Source: Apostichopus japonicus (lineage: Eukaryota; Echinodermata; Holothuroidea; Aspidochirotida; Stichopodidae). Taken from it: DNA of 60,000 nt. The stretch spans positions 11,315,501 to 11,375,500 of the forward strand of contig NC_092580.1 in NCBI RefSeq assembly GCF_037975245.1, in the 5' to 3' direction. A program made the translations under genes and the position numbers. Of the stretch, positions 23,063 through 34,473 are shown in pieces. Within the stretch, counting starts at the first letter, position 1, and each line of letters starts with the position of its first letter. Below the pieces are notes generated by a model, which was given only the letters and a program-made list of their open reading frames with translations, was not told where the DNA came from and did not search any database.

Positions 23063-23290
23063 TGATGACATCACAGAACAACATACTGTGATCCACTCCA
23101 GGAAAGAATCGAGGTTGTTGCCAAACAAAATCGGTTGCATTCAATCAACCAATCCATGAGTTCTATGATATACTCTCTGGAAGAATCAATTGGATTTAGC
23201 CAGTAATCAAAATAGTTACATTCAATAAACCATATCCCGAGTTTAGAACAAGATATAAATATTGAGATTAGGTTCACATCTAACAGAGTT
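23063..23290 (-). repeat. CRE-containing module, copy A (degenerate)
   Basis: Shares with 24690, 26030 and 51108 a pattern of TGATGACxTCACAGA, then CTCCAGGxA, CAAACAAAA, and CATTCAATCAACCA. It continues to AACAAGATAT and ATTGAGATTAGGTTC, shared with 26470. On the minus strand the segment GATATGGTTTATTGAATGTAAC is itself imperfectly duplicated as GATTGGTTGATTGAATGCAAC. Confidence 0.6.
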
Positions 23291-24341
23291 GACATTTTTC
23301 TTTGGGGGGGGGGGGGTCTTTAAGCTTACATTGTCTGATTTGATAATAAAGCTTTTAAGGGTCGATTTCTCAAAGATCAAAATGGCATAAAAAAATCATA
23401 TTCGACTGGTATAGGAGTGGTTTTCAGCATTCTACAGCATATCAAAGTTAATGTTGTACAATATTACAGTCATCCTTTAAAATAAATACGCAATCATTAG
23501 GTAAATCATCACACGTGGAATTGTTTGCAGCAAGCGGGAGCCGTAACAAACTCCCAGCCTCAAGGAAACGGTTATGATACGCTTATAGTGTGAACATAAT
23601 ATTGCTAGGCAATATCAAACATGTTTTCACGGACGGTGCGATATATCACGCTATAACGCCAGCACTATACGTGCCATAGCCTGCATGTGTGTATTAGGTC
23701 ATGTACAGTTGTGTCGCAACTTATTAAGAAGCGGGTACAACGACATGATCTAGTCCCCAACACTGAAATTTACTTGGTTCAAATCTGCCTCAAAATGAAA
23801 AAAAAAATTTCTTGGACTTTTCTGCATACATGTGCCAGAGATCATTACATTATTAAAAGGCTCCCGGAGAGGGAGCTTAGATTATGCGGACGCTTAAGTT
23901 ATAAGTCGATAGTAAAACTGTAAGAAGCTTCTTATCTTTACAAATCCATCAACAGCATGTAATAAAGATTTTTGTTTTTGACACGCTTGCAATGTACAAG
24001 TTAATACAATGGCTGGGGAATTATTTATAAGGCTTTATCTAAATTTTATATAATTTGCTTTTAGATCATACAACTTGTCTTAGCATCGTCACACCGCCCC
24101 CCCCCCCTCCAAAAAAAAGTAAAGAAAACTAGATATTTCACTATACCGTCTTTGGTGAATCTTGATCGCCGGTCATATTTTGCTTCTGTTCGATAAATAC
24201 TTGAACTTATTTAAAGGGAGGGACTTACTTTTTGTAGACAAAGTCACTTTGTTAAAGCTGTCTTATGGAGTTGGGGCGGACGTTGCCGTGATACCCTTGA
24301 GAGGATCGACCCGGAAGCTGAAAGTTGATTGTTCAGCAACA
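23291..24341. other. Intergenic or intronic stretch
   Basis: G run near 23305 and C run near 24096. Short plus-strand frames at 23687 and 24162 are not recognisable. Confidence 0.4.
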
Positions 24342-24704
24342 ATTACTGAAAATGTTCTGCATCTTTAGGTCAAACATTACATCCTCATAGCATTTTATAT
24401 CGCAAAGATAACATTTCCCTTCTAATTTTGGTGATATTTTGTAAATGTATCTGGCAACAGCCGAATAAATGATGTCATCAGGGCACTCAATTCAGCTAGA
24501 AATTTCTTTTGTTTCTGTTAATAAATATTCCAATCGTTAATCCACAGAGGGAAACATAATGTTTCTACAAATATAAGTTTCATTTTGGTTACAGAGAACA
24601 TAAACAGTTTACCAAACCTTTAAAAATGTAGATCAGGTTTCGGGGAATAGTCAAGAAAAGGTTGACAAGTAAAGGTGTTAGAAGAACACATACCGGTGAT
24701 GACG
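24342..24704 (-). repeat. Flank shared with other module copies
   Basis: GCATCTTTAGGTCAAA through TTTGGTGATATTTTG resembles 25797-25872. GTATCTGGCAACAGCCGAATAAATGATGTCATCA resembles 50885-50920 (GTATCTGGCAACAACTGAAAGGGTGACGTCATCA-like). The duplicated unit is thus longer than the CRE core. Confidence 0.5.
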
Positions 24705-24800
24705 TCACTGACCACGGGTGCATCCACAGTGATTCATTCCAGGGATCTTGGAATGAGGATTAATCCTGTCAAACATTTGGTGACATTCAGTCAATGATAT
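24705..24800 (-). CDS. Candidate terminal exon of a small cysteine-containing protein
   Basis: Seen: on the minus strand a pyrimidine-rich acceptor, CTTTTCCTTTCTTTCAG, precedes 31 codons in the only open frame. It begins ISLTECHQMFDRINP, ends IPGMNHCGCTRGQ, then TGA. The stop lies in a TGACGTCATC sequence that is conserved in the other copies of this module. Three cysteines with an HCGC ending suggest an extracellular disulphide-bonded peptide, but I do not recognise the family. Related DNA at 23.1, 26.1 and 51.2 kb carries stops or frameshifts in the corresponding frame, so these look like decayed duplicates, or the whole is a non-coding repeat. A weak upstream exon (ETGSKHCKTEVVYVSTDK, minus strand near 27.5 kb) could join in phase, but its donor (GTTCGT) is poor. 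Confidence 0.35.
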   Translation of the reverse strand: MSLTECHQMFDRINPHSKIPGMNHCGCTRGQ

Positions 24801-24947
24801 CTGAAAGAAAGGAAAAGAGATCTTGATCATAAGATTTTCAACTCAGTATAGGTGCAGGAAACGTATAAAGATAGACGTCCGTTTTTTATAAACATTATAT
24901 CATAGATCTTTCCTGTTTCCCATCGTTTCCTGTATTTTCCGTAAAAT

Positions 24948-24969
24948 CTATATATATATATATATATAT
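24948..24969. repeat. (TA)n microsatellite
   Basis: Short TA tract abutting the left arm of the 85-bp inverted repeat. Confidence 0.9.
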
Positions 24970-25002
24970 GTTGATACTAGATGAGACTAGTGGAACACTA
25001 GT

Positions 25003-25048
25003 AGTTGTTACTCGGAGTTTCACGCGTTATAGCGATCTTCAGACAACT
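25003..25048 (-). ncRNA. Hammerhead-like ribozyme core, left arm
   Basis: Mirror image of the core in the right arm (25061-25106); the same residues are read on the minus strand. The evidence and caveats are the same. Confidence 0.45.
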
Positions 25049-25060
25049 TTTTGTCTGAAG

Positions 25061-25106
25061 AGTTGTCTGAAGATCGCTATAACGCGTGAAACTCCGAGTA
25101 ACAACT
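25061..25106 (+). ncRNA. Hammerhead-like ribozyme core, right arm
   Basis: AGTTGT (25061-25066) pairs with ACAACT (25101-25106) as stem I. CTGAAGA (25067-25073) fits the CUGANGA box and GAAA is at 25088-25091. Stem II would be CGC/GCG (25075-25077, 25084-25086) closed by a U-U mismatch. A-CUC/GAG-U can form stem III, better in a dimer because only one base is left for the loop. Cleavage would be after A25100. The weak stem II means activity is uncertain. Confidence 0.5.
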
Positions 25107-25199
25107 ACTAGTGTTCCACTAGTCTCATCTAGTATCAACATATATTACGCTCTGTCCAATGGACATAGAGCACTCTGCGCCAAGATAGACGCCAACCTA

Positions 25200-25201
<2 letters not shown>

Positions 25202-25244
<43 letters not shown>
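25202..25244. repeat. (TA)n microsatellite
   Basis: Uninterrupted TA tract on the right side of the inverted repeat, separated from it by ~55 bases that include a CTCTGTCCAATGGACATAGAG hairpin. Confidence 0.95.
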
Positions 25245-25246
<2 letters not shown>

Positions 25247-26029
25247 GTGAGAAGAAGACTGAATGCACTAGTCCTCAAGAGAATGTTAAACCTGAGTACT
25301 CTGAAAGAGTGAATACTCTCTCTTTGGAATAAAGTTTGCGCATGTATGGAATACTCTTAGTAATTACTTACTTTACTTCATTGTTCTACTTGTGTGCGCA
25401 TTAAGTATGTGACTGTGTAATGGCGCAACCAGAATAACATAGTCAATTCGCATTCTATAGCTTTCCACAGTTTTAAGTAAAATTTCTGTCAGTGAAATAA
25501 GCTACTGTTTGAAACTGTCATAACTTTGTTTGCACATACTATCTGTAGCGTGTGTCTGAAAAAAAACAATCTGTGATTCTTGTTTTAAATTCCACTCTGG
25601 TTTTGTATATGGTAATTTATGCAAGCAATAAGCCGTTAATTTATTCTGTTTTAATTCTATAAACATGTTGTCAGGAGTTTTTGAATCAGATAACAAGGCT
25701 TGGTATTATTGGATTAGTGATTAAACGAATTTTACAAACATAAATGGGATTGTTTTTCAAAGTTGAAAATGTTTAATATGAGCAGGGATTTTGTCCGCAT
25801 CTTTGGTCAAAACAACATAATAAAAATAACATTTGTTTGATGGCAAAAGATATGTTTTGTAAATTTTGGTGATGCTTTTGAAATTGTTTTGTCACCGAGG
25901 AAAATATTATTCTGTAAAGAAGTTAGTTTAAATTTAATGAAATTCGAAATTATACAACCAGCAAATATTCCAAAGTGTATCACAGTTCAAGGATCAATAA
26001 CTTCGTTATAGAGAAGTGAAACCTTTGAA
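25245..26029. other. Intergenic stretch, partly module flank
   Basis: 25797-25872 resembles 24358-24435. No gene recognised; the minus-strand frame at 25502-25696 is AT-driven. Confidence 0.4.
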
Positions 26030-26190
26030 GAACATTATCCATTTATGACATCACAGACCACCTACTGTCATCAATTCCAGGGAAGTATCGAGGGTTTTGC
26101 CAAACAAAAAAAGGTTTCATTCAATCAACCATATCTTGAGTTAGGGACAATAATTTGAGATGAGTTATCAACAAACAGTGTGGAAGATTT
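26030..26190 (-). pseudogene. CRE-containing module, copy C (stop in the exon frame)
   Basis: Minus-strand sequence GTTGATTGAATGAAAC, TTTGTTTGGCAAAACCCTCGA, TTCCCTGGAATTGATGACAGTA and GTCTGTGATGTCAT aligns with the candidate exon at 24705-24800. In the matching frame the TGT cysteine codon is TGA, and an indel follows. Confidence 0.4.
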
Positions 26191-26262
26191 TTCCCCCTAT
26201 TCCAAGTAAAGCCCATTCTATCTGCTAACGGAATTTCCCTTGTACCTCTGGTTGTACATCTA

Positions 26263-26363
26263 TATGGAACGCCAAATCTGAAATTATTCAGTAACTTTTT
26301 ATGCAGCTTTTACTCCTTCTACAGCTGCATAAAACTGAATAATGTCTGTTTTGGCGTTCCATA
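26263..26363. mobile_element. 101-bp palindromic MITE, TSD CATCTA
   Basis: TATGGAACGCCAAA at the left is inverted as TTTGGCGTTCCATA at the right, and similarity continues inward (ATTATTCAGT, TTTTATGCAGC). The 6-bp duplication CATCTA lies at 26257-26262 and 26364-26369. Confidence 0.88.
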
Positions 26364-26384
26364 CATCTACCATTATGGCCTAGC

Positions 26385-26520
26385 AGACGACCTGTGATCC
26401 ACGCCCTGGGACGAAGGAGGATCCAGCCCATCCAAATACATATATACATTAATCAACCATATTGCATTGCACGTTACAGGAACAAGATATTGAGATCGGG
26501 CTTTCAACTAAAAATGTAGA
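26385..26520 (-). repeat. CRE-containing module, copy D (most diverged)
   Basis: TGTGATCCACGCCCTGGGA, ATTAATCAACCATAT and GAACAAGATATTGAGATCGG match the order of elements in copies A and C. The TGACGTCA core itself is not preserved. Confidence 0.45.
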
Positions 26521-28926
26521 ATAGTTTTTTCTCTTAAGAAAAGTATTACAATGTTCGTCACCGCTCATTAAAGGAAAACCTTTCATAGATTCCTCAGATG
26601 CAACTCAAAATGCAATAGGAAAACATGAGACTTGCATGTCCTCAAAACAACATATTTATTACAAAGTTTTTGTCGAGGAGAAATGAAGCTGAATGTCGGC
26701 ATCCATGAGTGCTCGGTATAGTGTTTATATGAAGCTATAAGGGAACACGTTTTGGCTGAACTATTAAGTATCTATGAAAACAATGCGGGAGTAACAATGG
26801 CATGCATTTAGGCCTGCACTGCATGGTGGGTGAGTCGACGGTATCAGCACTTTAACCTGAAAGCTATAGGGACATTCCAGAGAATTAGCATAATTTAACC
26901 AGAATAGCTGTAGAGTTGAAACGAACACTCATTTTGTTTCTTGGACTATAACCTGATAATATATCCAAACTAAAATGATAATATTCTGCATAAATGCATC
27001 CTTCAATAACGAATAATTAACTTGTTAATTGCGTAATCGAATACAGGCAATACTGCTTCTTATATAGTGTAAGATGTACCGGGTACATGTCATTCCTCAT
27101 CGTCTTAATATACAGATACAGATTAAGAGTTGTCACTCATGGTGAAAAACTTTATCAATTTGTTGTTGAGTTAGGACAGGGAGTTCCATAACAACTCCCA
27201 GTAGGATGATGACTTTAAACCTGCACTTTACGTTGCATCACTTTTGTCAAGCCATGTCATAATACTGACGCACTACCACACGTGAAAAATGAAAAAAATA
27301 AATGGAATCGCACTACACGTACCTCAAACGAAGAAAGATACGTTTATTGACGATTCCTGACGTTACATATATTCAACATTATAATGAAGAATGTTACTGA
27401 AAACCAGTTTAACGTTTAAGTTTCAGTGCGCAACTTAGAGCCGTACACGTAGCGAAAACCTCCAGTGGCCGACACGTCTAAACAATATAACATAGTAGGA
27501 AAGGAAACGAACCTTGTCCGTAGAAACATAAACCACTTCAGTTTTGCAATGTTTTGATCCAGTTTCAGCTAAAGGTAGCAAATGAATACAGTTCCAAATA
27601 AAATAGCAAACCTGTTTCGACAAAAGAGTTTCAGAGCGGATAATCGTGATATTTTTACCCTGTATACCAATTGGCATGCCAGTATATATAGCGGTAGCCT
27701 TCATTGTTCATCAGAATGTTAACTCATTAACTTGCAGAAGTAATACAATGGCAACCAGAACTAAGGGACAATCTGTCGACATCAAGGTTTTTATCACTGA
27801 CGTGTAAAGCAACAGCAGGTGGACTACGTATTTAGAAAAGTTTTTATTATCCTCAGTAAATTTATTAAAATGATCGAGAGATAGAGAGAGTTTTGCAGTT
27901 CAAATTGTTTAAAGAAGATATGAAGGAATCTCAAACGTTTTACTCCATGTATTCTATGGATTGATAGATTTAACAATCATAGTATGTAAAAAAACAAAGG
28001 ATAACGTTTAACTTGCATACTTTAGCACAAGAGGTTTCGATGTGAATCAATTAATCCCTTAACAACCATAATCCCTTATCAACCAACCATACTTTATTAC
28101 ATATAGAACAGCGCATGGATGAAATTATATACATTAAACATTACCTACTCACATGTCGCGTGTAAAGTAAACCAGGGAAACGCTTTCTGGGACAGATACG
28201 CAAAGTGTATGAGAAGAATGCTGTTAAGGGACATGAATGGCTCATTTTAAGATTAAATCATCTAAAATGTCAACTTGCTATAAAAGCAAGGAATAAAGTC
28301 CAAATATCCGTATCGTAATATTGGCGTAACTTTTTTTTATTTTTTATAAGACCTCTTGAATTTTCACATTCCTGACTAATGAGCTGTACACCCTGAAATG
28401 AAAGCTGGGACGGGAAACAACGGAATCACCCCCCGCCTTCCCCCACCCCCAAACGTTTCGAGATAAAGCTGTCCAAATTTCTAGTAGAAAATGTATAAAT
28501 TACCCATGTACAATTGAGCTACAATTTTTTAGATTGTGCCCTTCACTAGATGATTACGTTACCCCTCCTCACCCCCCCCCCCCTCCATCAACTGTCATTG
28601 TATAACTCCCTTTCCTCATATATCTGTAAAATGTAAAAGCGATTCAAACACTTCTAACATGCTCCCCCGTTTGCTCTCAATGATCACCGGTATTACTTCA
28701 AATATTAGGGAGCTGACAATATAACAAAGATAGCATCTTGCAGGTTTAAAATGAGCGGATATTCAGTGTCTGTAGATAATCCTCATTGCGTCTTTCGCCC
28801 CTCCCCATCCAACCCCCTCCAACCCCCCACATGTCTCTCCAATAGCAGTAAGTCTGTCTCATACAAGATTTCAGTCAATATACCAATTAGCATAACATAA
28901 TCCCCGCGGACAACTGTCTCCCCCCC
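26521..28926. other. Intergenic or intronic stretch
   Basis: No confident gene. A minus-strand frame at 27435-27704 is weak. C-rich patches lie at 28430 and 28569. Confidence 0.4.
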
Positions 28927-29032
28927 GTATTAATTCTATTTAATGCCGGTATTAATTCTATTTAATACCGGCATATGAAGCTGCATGGTGATTGGCTGAG
29001 AATTAATGCCGGTATTAAATAGAATTAATACC
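28927..29032. mobile_element. MITE with perfect 27-bp TIRs and a duplicated end
   Basis: 28948-28974 (GGTATTAATTCTATTTAATA then CCGGCAT) is exactly inverted at 29006-29032. A ~21-bp extra partial copy of the left end lies immediately upstream (28927-28947). Confidence 0.85.
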
Positions 29033-32000
29033 AAAAATAACTTTAATTCGTATGGCGTAACATAGACGTAGACTGCTTGTGGGATTTCTATCCCAAGAGA
29101 AAGTAAAACAAAGCCGTTGTCTTGGTTTTCAAGATGCGTTGAAAGTTCTATATTTGTCTGACATTTTGGGTAATTATATTGCACGAGAGATCTTGACGCA
29201 TACCGTAGTTGATTATTTTGAAATGTGTTTGGCCAACGGGATGGTCAAATTTGGAAAAAAACGAATTTCTATTTTGATTCACAATGGATAATAGTGTCTT
29301 TGCTGGGGATTGTTGTTGTACCTTTCAGAAATTAAAGGTAGTCAGTATAAGCCCCATATTATAGCACGCTATATAGAAGTTTTTAAAAAGTACTTTCCTG
29401 GAGGTCTTTACTCTCCAAATTGTTCTCGGGCATTTTTTTTAAGAAACACACAAGATGACTGAATGTCCCAGTGAGGAAAATTTCCTCAAAAGTTGTAATA
29501 AAAACAGTTTAAGAATTTTGACCAAAGGTGACCATATTTGAATATATAAGATATTTGGGGCCAATACAGCATACCTTTAAGATTTTTTTGGCAGACATAA
29601 AAGTCAAATATATGGGCCCGCTAGATTATCGATTATTTCTTCTACATACTTCGGAAAACCAAAAGTTTTGTTTCGTAATTAAACAAAGATAAAAATGATA
29701 TTGACCAAACATAGACATGCTAGAGTTCCTGCAGCATTACTATAGCTAAGAAATCATAATTCAATGATTGTTCACAAAACAAAATTGCGTCTACAGTTAC
29801 CGTTATAATGAGATGCCAAAAAGGAACGCTTTAAGGTAAACCCTATACCTTTACCTGTAGATAACTGTACCGGCAATTCTAGACGAGCAACTTGATATGT
29901 AAGCTTATATGTACAAGTAGATACGTCTGTGTATATGTTTGTATATCTATTAGTTTTACGCAGAATAACAAGGTTGTTTGAACTGCTCAAGGACAGTCAT
30001 CGCTACATGCTTATGAAACGAAAGTCGGCCTCATGTTAACAACAGTGCTCATAATATACATTAGAGATTGTTCTTGCGCTTGATCACAAGACTTACATAT
30101 TTGACTAAATTTAACATATCTATGTATATTAATTGCTGCTATAGTGAAGGATTTGTGGAAAGATGTAGAGTATACGGTTCGACAAATAGTTACGTAACAC
30201 ACCCATTCGAGTCCCCATTCCCATCTTATACCCCACCCTTACCCTTGTACGATTGATTGATACTGGGAAGAGAAAAAACTGTCGAAGAATGACAAATAAA
30301 TGATAAAAGGCTTAAACATTGCGTCACGTTAGATAAATTTTCAATTTGTTTGTCATTAAAAGCTAAGTGTTTGATAATTATTTTCGGTAAATACAGCTTC
30401 CAAATTTGATAATTTTTTCGGCTCACCCCTGTTAGGGTGTGGTTACGAGGAGGGGAGTGGGTGTGTATGGGGGGGGGGACAGAACGTTTACAAAATCATC
30501 ATGGAATATTGTTTTTAATCACGTGTACATGTGGTGAAGTTGCTGAACATATATAGTATTGGTGAATTAGCCACTGTCCACTGTCCACTGCATACTGTCC
30601 GTTTGACCATCCACCCGCCTTCTTCCCGGCCTCTCCCTATCCCCGAAAAAAAGCAAGTTTAATCAAGATTAAGAATACCGAAATAAAATTGGCAAGAAAC
30701 TCCACACAAGGCGTCACTTATCTTCAAAAGTTCCTGTCACATTAATATATTCAGTAAATGGATCACGTGATTGAAAAAAAAAAGAGAATTGAATTACCAT
30801 ACGGGATATGAACATGGAAAGAGAAAACCAAGGTGCAAAAATAAAAAGAAGGGGAAAAATATGAAATTCCATATCATGAGAGGTTCAAGAAAATCCAAAA
30901 CAAATTTCTGCTATTCTCTCTTTCTCTTTTCTTTCTTAATAACTTGCAATGTGCATGCACGTGTATAGACTTACCGTATGGAAAAGATTGGGTTTAATTA
31001 ATTATTAGGTCTATTTATTTCGAATAAACAGCCAGTTATGCTAGCAACAGGGAATGATAGACGGAAGTCTATTGATGGTGGTTGCGATTTGGTGGTTGGG
31101 TTGCGTTGGGTTGATGGGTCTCGAGGAGGTGTCATGAGGGGCAGTGTGGGAGGAAAATATTAGTGGGTTGCCACCCCGCTTCTCCTAACAGGGTCGGGTG
31201 AAAGATTTAAGGAAAAAGGATGAATGTTCAGGTCTTGGGGTCGTTGAAGTCGGCTCCCACATTTTGTCGGCTCCCACGGTTTGGGGACCAACTCAAAGAT
31301 CAAAATGTACGTCATCAATAGATGCATTTTAGGCATATCTGAACTATAATTTATGTCTACATTGTTTAGGCCAAGATGCAAGGATGTACTAATACTTTTG
31401 AATTGTTGCGTGAAGCCGAAGCGGCAATCGGGGGGGTGGGGAGGTGGCTGGGGGAGGGGAGGGGTGGGGAAGGTCGTACATCACACAGATCCTGAAATTC
31501 GCCTCGCACGTACCGATAGACGACCGAAGAATTGCGATATGTCAAAAAGAAAAGATGACACGACACGGTTTTGTACTGTTTCATTCTTGGAGTTTGTGTC
31601 ACTTACATTTTAATGTCATTTTAATGTAATTTTGTAATTTTAATCAAATATTACGTGAAAGTAAACCCAAAATGTGAAGTATACCAGCCTTCGATTTCCA
31701 TTGTCTGTGTGCAACAAAGAACGCAACATGAACTTACTGTTTAATATCAGTGCCAAGAATTAATTACCGGGAAATCATCCCGCACCTGAGTTTCTTCCAA
31801 ATTTATTTAGACCATGATCAATGATTCCAAGAAACTCAACGTAATGCTCCTCTGCAAATAAAGTCTTCTTTTCCGGCTACCCCTTGCTGCCCACTCCTTT
31901 CCAACAAATCTTAAACGATACATAAATAATTAAATAAATAAATATGATATGATAATGAGGTAAAAATTGCCAAAATACGCCAAAATAATCCGATTCAAGG

Positions 32001-33927
32001 TTTAAAACGTCTTTCATATTTGCAATCGCCGACGTAAGACATTCTGAGTATCTGGAATGGAAAGGGAGAGGGTCTTCGATGGTAACTTTTTTATATGTTC
32101 AAAGTGGGACCGTCCTATCATATGGGGTGGGGGAGGGGAGAGGAGGTATAGACACGGGGAAATTGATACCACTCTCCTACCACCCTTACTCCACCCCTAA
32201 CCATTTCGGTCTCTCTCTCTCTCTCTTAACCATAAAAAATAACTGCAAAATATGAGGAATTTTTCAAGACTGGTTACTCTGCTATATTTCATAAGATAAC
32301 TCTATGGATTTGAGAGAGCCTTAGTTTGCTAAAATGGTTAGGATTTTTGATTTAATAATTAATTTCACTACACTGATTTAAACAAAATGGCACAATTTGA
32401 ACTACGATAACAGTGTGTACGCACTGTATACGTTCAGTCTAGTACATCTTAACGGAAGTTGATTTCGTATCGAAAAAGTCAGTAATTTTAGAAATCACAT
32501 GTGATTCGTTGGCCTCTGCTCGTAGCCTACAGCGTTTATCGCAATTACTGAGGAAATAATAATAGCAACATGGATGGATATAATGCTACTGTTGATCATC
32601 TAAACAAACTATACCCATACTACGTTGTGTATCCCCCCCCCCCTTTAATCGGAGCATGCATGCAGGCGGAATGTCCAAACTCGTTTCACTATAAGCACAG
32701 AGACAACATCAAAGTATATATAGCAAACTTCAACTTTAGGAATAACCTCTAAACTTGTCGATTACTGATTGTAGTTATTCTTTTGTTCACCTGGGTTTTC
32801 TTATCTACTAGAAACGTGGCTTTTTATTATGTCTTTCTTTAATTTCTACCATGACATAAGGAATACTTCTCCAAAATTATTTTTCGGTGTATGCGATGAA
32901 TGGTTTCTTTTTCAAGATATCTTTTAAGACATCAGGGAGGAAATCTTTCCGTTGTGTCATCCTGCGATTGGCATCGACGAACGAAAATAACGGTCACCGT
33001 ATGCTGACGTCACTTCCGAGATAACTCCATGAAGCCACTTCCTCTCGCACCCTTTCAGAGAGAAAGTCCTCTAGTCCAATGATATTGCACTATTATAGGG
33101 ATGATTACATGTACAGAATATTCTCCGTAATTCCGCCGAGTGCCTTAAAGGTATGAAAGTATAACAGTCACCACATGACGTCAAAATTCCGGGGTCCAGC
33201 GTGACATCACCTCTAGTCACATCATGACGTCACTTACACTGAACGTTTAGAAAAATTCGACCTTTGGCAATTACCATGTGTATTAATCTCAATATTCAAA
33301 ATCTGTAAATAGCTCTTTTCTTTTCAAAAGATAAACAAATTTGAAAGTTTTGATAGATCGGCATGGAAAACTCATTCAACATCTGCAAACTATGATGTGG
33401 AGTGTTGCGCTCAAGAAATTTCTTGTTGCAGCCTTTAATAATTGCAGCCTTTAATAATCCCCCTAACTACAAGCCCACATATATCATTTTAATATATGCG
33501 ATGTTCCTCCTTTCAAAGAAGACAATAAAATGTCCCCCCCCCCAAAAAAAAAAAAAAAATCATGATTTCTAATGCCTATTAGAGTGATATAGGACAACGT
33601 TGTTCATATATCTGTCCGTGGACCTTTCAATGTGTGAGCGAGGATGGGAGCGGAATCGGGCGGGGATGGAGGTAAGACTAGTTCTTACCCCCCACAACGT
33701 TTAAAGAAATTTCCAGCATATTTTCTAACAATGCATAATCTTCCAACATGTGGGTGGGTTCTCTCTCTCCGTTTTCCAGGTAAACTTCTTCAGCGGTTGG
33801 CTTTGATAATCTTCGACTTTAGTAAGCAGATAATACCTCTTAGATGCGGCTCTATGATACGTGGTCATGTTTGGCTCCCTCCGTCTATTAAAGAATGGCA
33901 ACAATTTTTTTTACAGTCTGTCCCGTG
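29033..33927. other. Long stretch without a recognised gene
   Basis: Contains a plus-strand frame at 29079-29291 that I cannot support as an exon, G- or C-rich patches (30469, 31432-31470, 32631, 33533) and (TC)n at 32212-32226. TGACGTCA-type octamers cluster at 33003 and 33176-33232. It lies downstream of the prokineticin-like terminal exon, so the first few hundred bases below 33928 may be its 3' untranslated region. Confidence 0.4.
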
Positions 33928-34161
33928 TTACATACATCTGCCTATAATGGAACTCCTCGACGTCTGTACACAATCTAGGCCAGCTTCACACGGGCACGTC
34001 CAGCCGCCGCGTAACCCTTCCCACAAATGCGGCTGTATGTGCATATTACATTGAGTACCACGTGTTCGAAGAGCTTTGCACACACGGAAATAACCCACCT
34101 CGGACTTCACGCAACATGATAGTCGATCTAAGCCTTGGCAATCTTGATCTGTATGGCATGT
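33928..34161 (-). CDS. Prokineticin-like gene, terminal exon (ten-cysteine domain)
   Basis: Seen: the minus-strand acceptor ATCCTTTCTCAG opens phase 0 directly into TCHTDQDC, and the exon runs 77 codons to TAA. It encodes ten cysteines, at exon residues 2, 8, 16, 17, 28, 38, 56, 58, 64 and 76. The pattern is C-x5-C-x7-CC-x10-C-x9-C-x17-C-x-C-x5-C-x11-C, ending in GRCM. Known: prokineticins and astakines (colipase-like fold) have this order: CC pair, a late CPC, then L-x-C and a final RC. They are secreted ligands for Gq-coupled receptors in vertebrates and act on haematopoiesis in crustaceans. Inferred: this exon is the whole domain, and exon 1 at 44052 supplies the secretion signal. The region is GC-richer than its surroundings. 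Alternative: another colipase-fold family such as the Dickkopf C-terminal domain, but the length and single domain favour prokineticin. Confidence 0.82.
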   Translation of the reverse strand, partial: TCHTDQDCQGLDRLSCCVKSEVGYFRVCKALRTRGTQCNMHIQPHLWEGLRGGWTCPCEAGLDCVQTSRSSIIGRCM

Positions 34162-34442
34162 CTGAGAAAGGATAAAACACAAAATGAAAAATAAGCACGG
34201 TAATCAATAACAAACAAATATAACAAACTAACATATAAACAAAACATACCACAAGAATATGCAACACAAAGTTAAAAGAGTGGTCACAAAAATGATCGGC
34301 GACCGTAAAGTTGATAAAGGAAAAATATCGCCATACATAACGATGGCAATCCCTGTATGCATTTAGAATTATGTACGTCTCACTTCTGCATTTTCTACTC
34401 GACTAAAACATGAAGAATAAACCTTTGTATAAGTAACAATAA

Positions 34443-34473
<31 letters not shown>

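Larger units (their letters stand above)
24964..25145. repeat. Perfect 85-bp inverted repeat, 12-base spacer
   Basis: 24964-25048 is the exact reverse complement of 25061-25145; the spacer at 25049-25060 is TTTTGTCTGAAG. It is flanked on both sides by (TA)n. Each arm contains a hammerhead-like core. The structure matches two retroelement termini joined head to head, and would form a very stable cruciform or RNA hairpin. Confidence 0.95.

Noticed and set aside
29079-29291. 70-codon plus-strand frame
   Set aside because: Its sequence is protein-like in places, but the start is unsupported and no family or splice context was found.
33644-34054. 136-codon plus-strand frame
   Set aside because: It is antisense to the ten-cysteine exon and has no splice context or domain. 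The minus-strand reading has a clear family pattern.
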